This document shows positions 17,913 to 27,758 of a DNA stretch of 64,000 nt, one piece after another. The stretch comes from Eutreptiella sp. 'Long Island Sound 2002'. Its lineage: Eukaryota > Euglenozoa > Euglenophyceae > Eutreptiales > Eutreptiaceae. Position 1 is the stretch's first letter; every line of letters begins with the position of its first letter. The stretch covers positions 116,711,604 to 116,775,603 of the forward strand of contig OZ038379.1 in the NCBI GenBank assembly GCA_964036045.1. The letters run 5' to 3'. The notes under the pieces were generated by a model. The model made no database searches and had not been told where the DNA came from. It saw only the letters and a program-made list of their open reading frames with translations. The position numbers were made by a program, and so were the translations under genes.

Positions 17913-19683
17913 CTGGGGATTCTGGGGAACTAACAGGTTTTTCGCCGAAATTGGCTCGGTGCCCAAAAATATCCTTCCATGGGGGGGGGGGGGGGGGTGT
18001 GTATACTTTCCGAAAAGTGCTTGAAAAGGGCTTTCCAATGAACTAGGCCTGGGCTCCAAGGTGCCAGGATGATGGAGATATTGTCCTTACACTTTTTTTC
18101 GTTTTGGGTTCCTGCTGCTGCCAGATTTTTCCTGACATGCGCGTGGTTGTGTTTTATGTACTCTGCCCCCAATGGCTCTACAATGGTCTAGTGCATGTGC
18201 CTGTGCCTGTGTAATCTGCAACCAGACCTCACCAGACCAGGAAACAGGCCGTTTTGAGCCCAGGTGTGAACATTCCCGGGCAATTTTCTCAGAAATATGG
18301 TCGCCTACCCCCCCCCCTTCCCAACCCATACATCTCCGAAAAGCCCTTTTTTAGCAGTTTCCGAAAAAGTATAACATACCCCCCACTCCGGGACAAAATA
18401 TTCCGAGAAATCAGCCGACACTGCCGAAAGCTCCGTTAGTTCCCCAGTCCCCCCCCCCCACGAAAACAGACATATATATATCCTCTAATCTACATGCCTC
18501 TCCCCAACTCTAGGTGGCTCCACCATGCGGCTCTAAGGTGCGTGCGAAGGGCACACATTGGTGCATCGGCGTAAGGGGCTAAACCGGGTCAAAACGGGCT
18601 CAAACTGGGCTCAAAACACTTGTTTGTGCACCCCCAATGATCGACGGTCACTTTTGGAAAAACATGTTTTTGACCCATTTTCACCCATTTTTGCTTCCAA
18701 AACGGCCCCTTTTCAAGGCATATTGGGATGTTCCATGGGCCAAAATCCATCCCAATGGGCTACAAATGGGCTACAAGCACTTGTTTGAGCACCCCCAATG
18801 ATGCAGGGTCAATTTGACCCATTGTTGGTCCCAAAACTGCCCATTTTCAAGGCATTTTGGGATTTTCAATGCCCCAAAACGCGTCACCACGGCTCCAAAC
18901 GGGCCAAAAACACTTGTTTGAGCATCCCAAGTGGTCTAGGAACAACTTTGGAAAAATGATTTTTTTCGCCCCGGGGACCCCGGTGGACACACCGTTGGCC
19001 CCCGCCGTGCGCAGGCCAGGTTGCCCTCCGGCTCCACCATGTGACCACTAATACTGGGGTTTAGGTGGCTCGTTGGGCGGTTCCGAGGCTTGGAAACCAC
19101 AAGAACTAGGGGGTTGCGGGTGGACTAGGTGCCCTCGGAATTCGGTTTTGAGCAACGTGGCCCAAGATACGGCGCATGCTTGGTTTTCGGTGTGTTTGAC
19201 ACAAACAGCACACATTTAGGCCATTTGTAGCCATTTTTGGGCCGTTTCTCGGACTTATCGTGGAGCTACAGGGCTAGAAAGGGCTCTTTTTCGGGGGGCA
19301 ATCGAGGCCCGCGTGGAATGTAGGAACCGTTCCCCTTCGTTTGGCCGTTTTGAGTGTGGTTCGGGGCCGTTTTGGGCCAAAGCAGGCTGTTTTGTGGCAC
19401 AATGTGCACGGTTTTGGGAGGGCACCTCCCGACTTGGCGCCCTTGCCCCGGGGCACCACCGGTGAGTTCTGGCTCAAAACTTGGATTTGGCAAGGGCACC
19501 ACCTAGGCTCTAAGATGGCTAGAGTAGCGTAGAGCCTGGAGCGATGAAGCGGAGCAATGGCCGAAACGGAAAAGAGAAGAACTTGCTTGTTGGTTGCTTG
19601 CTTGTTAGCTAGATTCATGGGGAGAGGGGTGTAGTAATATATATTGGAGGACAACAAGGAGTCTGCGCTCCGTCCTTTGCAGC
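17913..19683. other. AT-richer spacer with diverged ~150-bp repeats, no gene
   Basis: No convincing exon. Near 18615, 18779 and 18913 the block CACTTGTTTG.GCA.CCC recurs with related flanks (CCATTTT..CCAAAAC), giving about three diverged units of ~150 bp. G or C runs occur at ~17980 and ~18450. Base composition is clearly lower in GC than the LINE region. Confidence 0.6.
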
Positions 19684-19826
19684 GGACCTAGACCGGCTGC
19701 TGCGAAAGTACAAGTTTGGAGACATCCTCCAATCGCAGAAGAAGAAAGGGGCAACCGAGCCCCTAACCCCGTTGACGGGGCTGCCGCGGTCTCGGCGATC
19801 CGGGGCCCAGGGCTCGGGGGCCTGGT
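19684..19826 (+). CDS. Possible exon, short basic/amphipathic protein segment
   Basis: A splice-acceptor-like CTCCGTCCTTTGCAG leads into an open frame reading DLDRLLRKYKFGDILQSQKK followed by KGATEPLTPLTG and a Ser/Arg-rich end, and a GTGAGG donor follows at 19827. It lies 580 nt before the first exon of gene P copy 1 on the same strand, so it could be its upstream exon, with the tandem duplication and the GTTATCGCGC array in the intron. The protein segment is not recognised. Confidence 0.4.
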
Positions 19827-19867
19827 GAGGCAGACGGAGTGGTTGGTGGATGGACATTGCGTCGGTG

Positions 19868-20255
19868 TGGGATGCGCTGTTCTAGCGCGTGGTGCGGAAC
19901 CCCCCCCCCCCCAGTTCTGGAGGTTGTTAATATGCGTGGAACCCATACTTTCACGTGTTACATGGGTGCACTGTGTTGCAACAATGAGCCTTGCATGTCT
20001 CGTTTGCTCGCTATTGTTCGTTTTGCACTTTTTGCGATTTGGTCTTTTTGTGCTCTAACTGTTGCATGCGCCGTTCTAGGGCGTGGTGGGGAACCCCCCC
20101 GATTTTGGGGGTTGTCAATATGGCCGCCACCCGGACTTTCACATGTTACATGGGTGCACTATGATGCAACAATGTGCCTTGCATGTCTCATTTGCTGGGT
20201 ATTGCTCGTTTTGTACTTTTTGCGATTTGGTCTTTTAGTGCTCTGGCTAGTTAGA
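19868..20255. repeat. Tandem duplication, ~190-bp units (two copies)
   Basis: Each unit begins GC.GTTCTAG.GCGTGGTG and contains TTACATGGGTGCACT, CTTGCATGTCTC, and TTTTTGCGATTTGGTCTTTT. The starting motif also marks the borders of the tandem unit at 35.38 and 38.76 kb. Confidence 0.85.
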
Positions 20256-20265
20256 ACGGGGTTAG

Positions 20266-20365
20266 AGCATTGGTTATCGCGGGGGTTATCGCGCGATAAC
20301 CTAGCTATCGCGCTAGTTAACGCGCCAAAACTAGTTATCGCGCGAGTTATCGCGGAGGTTATTGC
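20266..20365. repeat. GTTATCGCGC/GCGCGATAAC array 1
   Basis: About eight short, partly palindromic units (TTATCGCGGGGGTTATCGCG, GCGATAACCTAGCTATCGCG) directly upstream of the first exon of gene P copy 1, probably within an intron or promoter. Same family as the arrays near 22.6, 24.4, 35.6, 37.5-37.8 and 39.0 kb. Confidence 0.9.
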
Positions 20366-20407
20366 GCTTCATTTTCTTTTGTTCCATGTTTCCCCCTTTC
20401 GCTTTAG

Positions 20408-21832
20408 CTCTCAGATACTTTACAAAGGCCCTTGATGTTGCGCAGGCTTGGTACCATCAAAAGCTCCTATGCATCCCTCGCCTTGGCGAACCTGAGGGGT
20501 TTACGATGGGTGACACCCAAGTGCGCAGCCCTATGGCGAGTCATTTTGAGAAGGGCGTGGACCTTGGACTCATCATCCATGAGTCCCCCTTCATGGCGGA
20601 CGACAAGGACCCCCTTGTTCTCAGCAACTACATCCTCGAGTTGCTAGAGTAAATCAAGGGGTTGCTGGATTTTTGATCTAGCTGCATGTGGAGGATGTAG
20701 AGGCGGTGGTGGAGTCTGTCGAGAAGGGTGCGGGGACGAAGACGACCCTCTATGCGGGTCAGAAGGAAGAGGAGGATGTGGAGGAGGAGGTGGAGGAAGT
20801 GGGGGGTGGGAGGGGGAAGGACAAGCCCCACCACCCCCTCATGATTAGTGTCCAGCAGGTAAGGATCAAACCTGGCAAGGGGACGGGGAAGACGGATCTT
20901 TGGTTCCCCCAACCCCTTACCCACAACACCCGCCGAGTTCGCACTGAGGACCCCGATACCAAGCTCCCCATGCACTCCCTTTGCCCCAAAAGGGAGTGGG
21001 AGCGTGAGTGGTATAGGGTCACCACTCCCAACATTATTTCGGGACAGCTAGGGGGTGATTCGTTTTCCTTTTGGGGCAACACCTCCCCTTGTTGGGGAGG
21101 CCGAGGAAGTGGTTGCGGCAGAGCCCATGGGGGCCTTTAATAGGGATCCTATTGATCTTGTGCTCACCCATAGGGACCGCTTGGTGGTGAACCACTTGCT
21201 CGAGCACGATTTCTTTGAGTGATGTGCAGCTTGAGAGTCTTTTGGATGATCTTGAGGGGGGGCCCCGCTCAGAGAAGGCACCCATTTTCAATGAGAACCC
21301 CCCCATTGCGGGCAGGCCCCAACATCCAGGGACCCGCCACACAGTCTACGGCCACTATGGGGGCCGCAACCACGACAAGCTCCAAGATCTGCCGGTCCTC
21401 AAAAGGATCGCAGATCGTGTGCTTGAGACTCCGAAGAAGAGTGTGGTGGGGGGGGTTGGGTGGAGCTGCACCATTCTTGACACGGCAGAAATTTTGGTGC
21501 TATGACCACACCCCGCAGCACCTCCATCGCGATGCCCCCCCTTACACTGTGCCCAAAGGCACATTGATTGTTAATTGTTTGATTAGGGTTACGCATAATC
21601 ATGAGGCCGGGGATGGATCGCATTTTCTTTTTGTCCCTTCCAGCCGTTCAGGGTTCCTTGACGCTTGGGTGGAGAGGGCTGTGCCATTAAAGAGGGGCAG
21701 TGCCTCTTTTGTTTTTGATGCCCTTGATGTTCACCGGGGGTCGGGCATTCCAAAGGCCTCGCCTACTAGTGTCCCATCCTCGCCTCATGGCATTTTTTGC
21801 AATCGAGCTAACCCAAGGCCCTAATCTTCGGT
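20408..21832 (+). pseudogene. Transposon gene P, copy 1, with 2OG-Fe(II) dioxygenase-like C-terminus
   Basis: Starts after a strong acceptor (TTTCGCTTTAG). The first part (LGEPEGFTMGDTQVRSPMAS, GVDLGLIIHESPFMADDKDP) matches copy 2 at 37.9 kb closely. An acidic EEEDVEEEVEEV stretch follows, then WYRVTTPNIISGQ and VVNHLLEHDFFE. After frame changes near 21205-21219 and 21490-21505 comes LHRDAPPYTVPKG (HxD at 21525-21533), IVNCLIRV, FLFVPSSRSGF and FVFDALDVHRGSG (second His at 21732-21734), and a possible Arg in another frame. HxD...H...R is the metal and 2-oxoglutarate signature of double-stranded beta-helix dioxygenases (PhyH/AlkB/TET-like). Lesions: TAA at ~20650 where copy 2 has one more G, and two later frame breaks. 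Host gene or transposon gene is not proven, but repetition in tandem units favours the latter. Confidence 0.6.
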
Positions 21833-22243
21833 TCCCGAACCTGCATGTCACCCAGTCCATTCAGCGGCGCCAGCTGGGGGGGCTTGGTGGCCGGGTTGCC
21901 AACACACTGCCATTTGAGGGGGCAGCTAGGTGTAAGAGGAAGGCTGTGGCCTAGTGCTACGACTGCGATCGGGCGGCTTTGTGCGCCACATTGTGACACA
22001 TTAAGATGGTCTGTGTGTGCCATGCGGGGAGGGGGAGGGCCCAGAGGGGGGGATTGGCCAAGGGGCACTGGTCGGGGTGGTCTACCATCCCCCCCCGCCT
22101 CCGCAGTGTGAGGGGGGCAACCACCTCCCTCCCACCCCCCCACCCCGTCAAAAAAAAATGCATGGTGGTTGTTCCCACCAGAGCAAGCAGTGAGCAAATA
22201 GCTCAATGGTGACCCCATTGGGGTCCTCCCCCCCTCCTCCAAG
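21833..22243. other. Spacer between gene P domain and next exon
   Basis: One frame continues to ~21954 (FFAIELTQGPNLRFPNLHV), which may hold the dioxygenase C-terminus after a frameshift. Beyond it the sequence has G and C runs and A9; no exon is recognised. Confidence 0.4.
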
Positions 22244-22519
22244 GTGTGCCATGGGGAGGCACTGCCCTGGCCCACCTTGCAAGGGCATGTTGGGATTAAG
22301 GTGCCAGCGGGCACCATTTTGGTGGTGAGGAAGGGAATGTATGGAGGAGTGGCAAGGGTCCCGCTGGAGCTCGAGGGGGTGGCCCTGGTGACAAGTGGTG
22401 GAGTGGACGCAAGTTCAGGAGTATGCAGCCGTCACGGACTTTGTCTGGCGGCGGAGGATGAACCTGGTGCTGGACAGCCACAAGAAGGAGGCGGCAAAGG
22501 CATGTGCCCATGTCACCAG
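22244..22519 (+). pseudogene. Exon-like segment, unrecognised transposon protein
   Basis: Acceptor-like CCCCCTCCTCCAAG before, donor CAG/GTGTGA after (22520). It encodes HVGIKVPAGTILVVRKGMYG and, after a frame change at ~22395, VEWTQVQEYAAVTDFVWRRR with MNLVLDSHKKEAAKAC. Alpha-helical and basic at the end. It is followed by a GTTATCGCGC array inside what would be the intron, then by another exon at 22748. Not recognised; same strand as gene P. Confidence 0.4.
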
Positions 22520-22559
22520 GTGTGAAAGGGGCGCACTACACCCTGCTCTAACCTTTGCT

Positions 22560-22716
22560 CTAACTAGTTATCGTGGCAGCTATCGCGCTCTAACCAGGGA
22601 ATTCAACTAGTTATCACGCGACGTTACCGCGTTCTAACTAGTTATCGCGGGGCTTGTCGCGGGGGTTATCGCGCTCTTACTAAGTTATCGCGCAATTTAT
22701 CGCGGTAGTTATCGCG
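22560..22716. repeat. GTTATCGCGC array 2
   Basis: About ten units mixed with GCTCTAACTAGTTATCGCG-type steps, placed between two exon-like segments, so probably intronic. Confidence 0.9.
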
Positions 22717-22747
22717 TGTTTTTTTTTATTTCTTTCGTCCTTCCCAG

Positions 22748-22998
22748 GCCACCATCCTGCAGCTGCCGCGTTTGTTCGTCAACGAGGCGGCCGAGGCAAC
22801 CGCAGCACGAGCCGCAGAAGCAGCAGGAACACGGCCGCCAAGCCGGTGGCGGCCCGTGCGGAGCTCAAGGGGGAGGAGATCAAGAGGCTGCTAGAGGGGG
22901 CAGCTTCGCGGTGGGGGCAAGGGGGGTCCGGATGGTACCGGCGGGTCACCATCACGGAAAAGGCGGGCGGTGGCGAGGAAGACCAGCCTCCTATGTAG
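22748..22998 (+). pseudogene. Exon-like segment, basic/acidic helical protein end
   Basis: Acceptor TTTCGTCCTTCCCAG. The first frame gives ATILQLPRLFVNEAAEATAA; after a frame change near 22826 a second frame gives KPVAARAELKGEEIKRLLEG, GSGWYRRVTITEKAGGGEED and a TAG stop at 22996-22998. Continuous sense on both sides of the break argues for a former exon. Not recognised. Confidence 0.4.
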
Positions 22999-23001
22999 GG
23001 G

Positions 23002-23481
23002 GTGGGGGGAACGGCCAAATGGCGGAATGTGGCTGAGGCGGAAACGGTTGCGGCTTTTTTGTGTTTGTTTGGAATGAGATTGCGACTTTGCAAGGAAACC
23101 ACTAGTATGTGGGAGTGGCAATGGCAAGTGGTGCGGCGGCGGTACATTGCCCACCCCCTGCGACAGGAGGTGCACGTGCCGGTGGCGACACAACGGCGGC
23201 ATGGGTGCCACTTTTGCAAGAGGGGAAGAACTTGTTGTGGGTGTACCGGTTGTGGAAACGCCTTCCACTTGTTGTGCCTTGCGCCGGCACATGGCTATGG
23301 AGGTGTGGAAGGCAAACGGGACATGGAGGTGGAGGAGGAGGATGAGGAGGTTGAGGATGATGACCATGAGGAGGATGCAGAGGACGGGGAGGATGAAGGG
23401 GATGACGAGGAGGAGGAGGTCGAGCAGGACGGGGAGGGTGAGGAGGATGAGGAGGACGAGGAGGATGAGGATGCCGAGTAA
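23002..23481 (+). CDS. Cys-rich zinc-binding segment with long acidic tail
   Basis: Residues ~65-95 read HGCHFCKRGRTCCGCTGCGN followed by AFHLLC and a His, a pattern of paired CxxC/CxxxC steps that would bind zinc. It resembles the Cys-rich C-terminal finger of piggyBac transposases, but the match is loose. The last ~60 residues are almost entirely Glu and Asp with a final TAA stop. No good start; the frame simply opens at 23002 after the previous stop, so this may be an exon. It could be a chromatin-type reader finger instead. Confidence 0.4.
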   Translation: MGGTAKWRNVAEAETVAAFLCLFGMRLRLCKETTSMWEWQWQVVRRRYIAHPLRQEVHVPVATQRRHGCHFCKRGRTCCGCTGCGNAFHLLCLAPAHGYGGVEGKRDMEVEEEDEEVEDDDHEEDAEDGEDEGDDEEEEVEQDGEGEEDEEDEEDEDAE

Positions 23482-23840
23482 TGTGGTGGAATGGGGGGCT
23501 TGAGTGAGACGGTCATGGAGAGGGGGGCCTCTGCCATCCCTACCCATGGGACCAGTGCGAACCTTGGGGGGAAACCGTGTAGCCTGGATACCCAACTGTG
23601 AGGACGCGGCCCCTCCTGGATGTGCGCCCACATGCAAAACGATGTGCTGCACGTTCTGCGCGTTGCGGTATTCCAATTCTTCACGTGCCTCTCCAGGCAA
23701 GTGCTCGGCGTGCTCGGCGTTTTGTGCGTGGTACTTGGTCTGTGCGTGTTGTACGCGTTGTACGTGTTCCTTACGTGCAACACCGTTGGCTACAAAAGCG
23801 CGCCTCCGGCCAGAGACATACACATGGTAGACAAAGGAAT
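23482..23840. other. Intron-like spacer with GCGTTCTGC-type nonamers
   Basis: No gene. 23650-23790 contains repeated GTTCTGCGCGTT, GTTTTGTGCGTGG and GTTGTACGCGTTGTACGTG steps like those in the intron-like spacers of the 30-34 kb and 40-42 kb gene region. Confidence 0.5.
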
Positions 23841-23844
23841 GTTG

Positions 23845-24325
23845 CATTATGCACAATTGACTGCAAGGGCACATGGGCAGCTACCCTATTGCGGCCTGTA
23901 GGGGAGCTTCTAATAGTTGCTTGGGGAAAGTAGGGCATGATCAGTTGCCGAACGGTCCTTGGGTCCCGTTGGATACAACGGCGGGGCATTTGCAAAAGAG
24001 CCCGCTGGGAAAGATGCATGCTGCATGCCATGCGTAGCATGCTAAGGGCCTCATGCTGCTCAGGTATGAATGCAAGATGGCCACCAAGTGGGGCAAAGAG
24101 GGCTGTGTAGGACCCACCACTTGAACAAACTTCTCCCTCGGTGTTGGTGCCACACACAATGTTGGGATCTCCCAAGAGAACTCAAACCAACCTCTGAACA
24201 GCCTTCAACCGCCGCCGCCGGGCATTGGGACATTGCAACTCGGTGTACCGCCGCAGGGTAGCTGAATGCAGAGCCCTAAGGGGCTCATTAACAGCAGTAT
24301 CCATGAACAATAAGAGGGGGCCCAA
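23845..24325 (-). pseudogene. Transposon gene M, N-terminal fragment
   Basis: Minus-strand frames read RRLKAVQR-like sequence, GDPNIVCGTNTEGEV, LSMLRMACSMHLSQRALLQM and PTGRNRVAAHVPLQSIVHNA. These match the first third of gene M copy 1 (37.44-36.95 kb) almost residue for residue. The copy stops matching near 23845 and is followed by unrelated sequence, so the catalytic-looking C-terminal part is missing. It is preceded (transcript sense) by array 3. Confidence 0.65.
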
Positions 24326-24335
24326 AAAACACGCG

Positions 24336-24500
24336 CGCTAACCCACGCGATAACCGGCGATAACTAGGTTATTTCGCGATAACCCCCGGGATAACCCCGG
24401 CGACAACTCAATTAGACCGCGATAACCCAGCGCGATAACTTGTTAGAGCATTCAATTAAAGAGCGATAACTACCGCGACAACTACTTAGAGCGCAGGTCT
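24336..24500. repeat. GCGCGATAAC array 3
   Basis: Units such as CGATAACCGGCGATAACTAGG and GCGATAACCCAGCGCGATAAC, in the opposite orientation to array 1. It lies just upstream (transcript sense) of the gene M fragment, the same arrangement as at 37.5 kb. Confidence 0.9.
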
Positions 24501-24529
24501 CTGCGCACTAACTAGAGGGCTTAGGGCAC

Positions 24530-25080
24530 ATTGGGCACCCTAAAACCCAGGTCCACATGGTGCTGCCGCCACGTAGGCGTGCAATGCAGCAACCCCCCTG
24601 CACTATAAGAAATCACGCTCCATCGCTCAGCGTCCCATGGCAATGGAGTGTGTAGTGCCCGGGTGTTGAACGACACGGGGGCTTCGAGGGCGTCGCCTTG
24701 CATGCCCGACCCCCCACCTCACTACCCTTGCACACACGGGTGTGCCGCTTTTTGTCCCTAAGGGGGGGATTCGGCAGGCCACCACTCTCCACCCAGAAAT
24801 CTCCCCCCTTGAAAGACCCCACACACACAATCAACGCCATGGGCGCCCCATCACGCAAATGGGCGTGAAGGCCCCCGGTTTTAGTCCCTTTGGGGCGAAC
24901 GATTTGGATGCTACACCATGTGAACCATGGTGGTGCATTGGGAGTGCAATACTTATTGAGCCCCGCAACCAAGGGGGTGAGGAGGGGCCTCAAGGTAGCA
25001 AAAGCCATCCGGGTGGACCTAAAATTAGAGGGGTTGGGGTTTCCGTGTCCCACCAAGCCCGAGTGGCACATGTCCACTTG
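24530..25080 (-). pseudogene. TET/JBP-like 2OG-Fe(II) dioxygenase fragment
   Basis: Minus-strand frame 1 reads LLTPLVAGLNKYCTPNAPP, WFTWCSIQIVRPKG, GGLHAHLRDGAP, then ALIVCVGSFKGGDFWVESGG. After a one-base frame change near 24700 another frame reads GDALEAPVSFNTRALHTPLP and WDAERWSVISYSAGG. This order (SIQI..., H-x-D region, G.F.GG.LW, FN...LHTP, ERWSVISYS) is that of the TET/JBP dioxygenase family, which oxidises 5-methylcytosine or thymine in DNA using 2-oxoglutarate and iron. The metal Asp is not at H+2: the box reads HAH followed by LRD, so activity is doubtful even without the frameshift. It lies among transposon fragments. Family identity is inferred from motifs, not from a search. Confidence 0.55.
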
Positions 25081-25249
25081 GGCCCCATATCGCTCCTCCC
25101 CACGAAAATACCCTTAGGCAACCCCCTGAGCAAAAACGCGAGCCATTGACTCCCACTGCTGCCGCTACCCTGACTCTGCACCCCTTGTGGACCTACCACC
25201 TACTCGGCGGTGTAGGTGGCACTGAGGGTGGAGGTGAGGTTGTGTACCT

Positions 25250-25560
25250 GCGCCTTAGCCACCCCCAGGCGCTGCTAGAGGTCATCCCTCGTCCTCCACA
25301 GCCCCTCCACCGGCACTCTTAGCTGGGCCGCCTCCACCTCGGCCTTCTGCCTCCCCTCCTGGGCCTCCCCAGGTCCCCCCTCACCGTCTCCAGCTCCTCC
25401 ACCCTCTTGTTGGCCATTTCGAGGGTACCGTCCAGGGCACGCTAAGTGTTGCCCCAGACCTTCTTTGCCCTCGACAAGGCCGACTTCTGCTCCACCAAAA
25501 GCTGGCAAGTGTCCGTCATGTGGGTGGCCAAGGTGGCGGCCAAGCCCCCACATCAAGGGC
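25250..25560 (-). pseudogene. Decayed coiled-coil coding region
   Basis: Minus-strand frames give TDTCQLLVEQKSALSRAKK, RALDGTLEMANKRVEELE and KAEVEAAQLRVPVEGLWRTR in successive frames separated by stops or shifts, all with heptad-like leucine/valine spacing. It is upstream of the TET/JBP-like fragment on the same strand and may have been its N-terminal part. Confidence 0.4.
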
Positions 25561-26389
25561 TTGGGCAGGGGGGCTGGGCCGCCACCTTGGCCACCTTCGA
25601 TGGCTTGGGGGAGGGGGTGGGGGCTTTTCCCTTCGGGGTGGGGGGGGGGACCCTCCTCCGACTCCACCACCACCACTTCATGCCCTCGCTTTGTGGGCCT
25701 TGCCCCCTTGGGCGCATATGACTGGGCCCACAAAGCGGTTGCATCACGCACATTCTAGGGGGGGTGGTCGTGCCCCACCCACCTGGTGGATGGCCCCCCT
25801 TGTGCAGCTTCTGCCACACCTCCCGCTCAGTGTACTCCCCCGATGCTTCATCAACGAAGCAGAAGCCTCAGCAAAAAATAGTTTTTGCGTTGGCGGCAAG
25901 TTGCGAACGCATTCACAAGCGCGTACGGGAGCAGGAACGCCCACACCGCATGGGCCCATGTCATCTCGCGGCCAACCTGCGTCATCTGCAGTGCCATCTA
26001 GTTCACACCATCGACACCGCGCGACACTGTGCGGTACGCCGCCACCACCGGGTGCACTTCCCGACCGCTTCGTCAGTGAGGTGGTCCTTTTTGGGCAAAC
26101 CACAAATTCGTCAGCATGGGCACAACCCGGCAGTGTTTGTGGCCTACGTTTGAATTGTTTTACACGCACAGACTGTACTTGAAATGGGGTGCGCCGCTAG
26201 AAGGTGTGCGCAGAACCCCCCCCCCCCCCCCTTGGGTATCACTAGAACCACGATGTGCACGTGTTTACACTGCCTAAAAGTCACTGTAGGAGTTCTTATA
26301 AGTGTTCTAAGTGCAAAGCAAGCCTAGGTTGTGAAGGGCCACACGCTGTGTTGAATTTCCAAAAATGACCAAAAGCGCACAAAGGTGGG
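25561..26389. other. No recognised gene
   Basis: G- and C-run-rich at 25640-25760 and 26215-26230; between them ordinary-complexity sequence with open frames on both strands but no conserved motif or splice-site pair that I can support. Confidence 0.4.
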
Positions 26390-26545
26390 TTCTAGCAGTG
26401 GTTCCAACGCAGAAAGGGGGGTTCTGGCAGGGGTTCCAGCAGGGGTTCGAGCGCAGAAAGGGGGTTCTAGCAAGGTTCCAGCAAAGGGTTCCAGCGCACA
26501 AAGGGGTTCCATCAAGGGGTTCTAGCAGGGGTTCCAACACCCTTG
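26390..26545. repeat. GGGGTTCCAGC-type minisatellite
   Basis: Steps such as GGGGTTCTGGCAGGGGTTCC and GCGCAGAAAGGGGGTTCTAGC repeat about nine times with a ~16-24-nt spacing. Related GTGCAGAAAGGG steps recur at 29.15-29.27 kb. Confidence 0.8.
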
Positions 26546-26569
26546 TTTCACTTTTGTTCCCTTGCATTT

Positions 26570-27631
26570 CAGCCGAGATGCCTTTGTTGGCCCCCTTGGT
26601 CCACTTGGCCCAAGGCTGCCCGGGTTGCCGTTGGCACTCGGGGCTATGCCGGCCCCGATGGGGTGGCCCGCGCGGACCTCGCAGCCCACCCCGACACCAA
26701 GGTCGCAGGCCCCCCGTGCACCACCGTTGCCCGCATCCGCCTCCCCCTCCCCCTCCTCGCCGCCGACGAGCAGCGCTGCGCCCTCACTGACTGGCTGCAT
26801 GGGGTCTTGGAGGACGACCGCGATGTGCCGATCCTGCAGGTCCGGCTGCATGCCGGCGATGATGTCATCCAAGCCTCCACCGGGCGGTTGAACCCCACCG
26901 TCAACAAGACGCAACGGCGTCATGTGGGGACGGAGGGCACCACGCGCCTCTTCGCCGACCACAAGCCCACCACCAAGAAAGCGGGGAAGGACAAGTACCC
27001 CTTCAAGCACCCCCACCTCGACACCCTCCGCTACGTGGTTGACAGCAAGCCTGCCATGTCTCTGCACAACTACTCCCTCACCAGCCACTCCCCCTACCGT
27101 TGGAAACCGGAGCTCGTGGGGTTGACTACGCCGGTGCTGATGGAGAGCGAGGATGCGATCTTGCCCCTCCCCATGTGCCATGCCTTGCCGCTCATTGGGA
27201 CAAGCGAACCGGTGAAGCAGGTGCGACATCTTCCGGGAAGTGAACAAGGAACTCTCGGAGTTGGGTCGGACAGGGCACGTGTTCAAGGAGGATTTCCCGG
27301 CGAAGGATGGCAACATGCTGGCGAACATGAAGATCGAGGTGGACAACGTGGGCCAGAGGTGGTTTCAGCGGTCACACCTTTCCCGTTTGTCACAAAAACC
27401 ATGGATAAGGCGGTTGCCGCACTTGTGGGGAGCATCCCACAGCTCAAACCGTACACGGCCATCAAGGGGAAGGCCCGAGCAGAGCAGCGTCACCACATAC
27501 AGACCATCATGCGGGAACTTTTAGTGGATCCAGAGGCAGTTGTCGTTGAGAGTGGTGGGGAATTGTACATACCTTTCGCTGGGCACGACGACGATGAGGA
27601 CCCTCGTGTAGGGCGCGCAATTGGACGGTAA
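26570..27631 (+). pseudogene. Divergent relative of transposon gene P
   Basis: Preceded by CCCTTGCATTTCAG. The segment DEQRCALTDWLHGVLEDD with VPILQVRLHAGDDVI corresponds to DKDPLVLSNYILGLLE and FLIQVHVEDVEAV of gene P, and ELVGLTTPVLMESEDAILPL with ALPLIGTSEPV corresponds to GVTTPNIVSG, RFPFGATPPLVGEAEEV. Frame changes near 27220 and 27340-27365 separate IFREVNKELSELGRTGHVFK and FPFVTKTMDKAVAALVG. The end (ELYIPFAGHDDDEDPRV) is not recognised. The low but ordered similarity indicates an older branch of the same family. It is followed on the same strand by a gene M relative, giving the order P then M. Confidence 0.5.
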
Positions 27632-27758
27632 GCCACCGGTAGGAGATTGAAGTTTTCAATGCGGCAGATGTTGGCCCTCCCGCGCGAATACACACGTCGT
27701 GATCTTGCCTAAGCGCGCACAAGGTTAACACGGTGCTCCACCACAACCTACGCTATCA

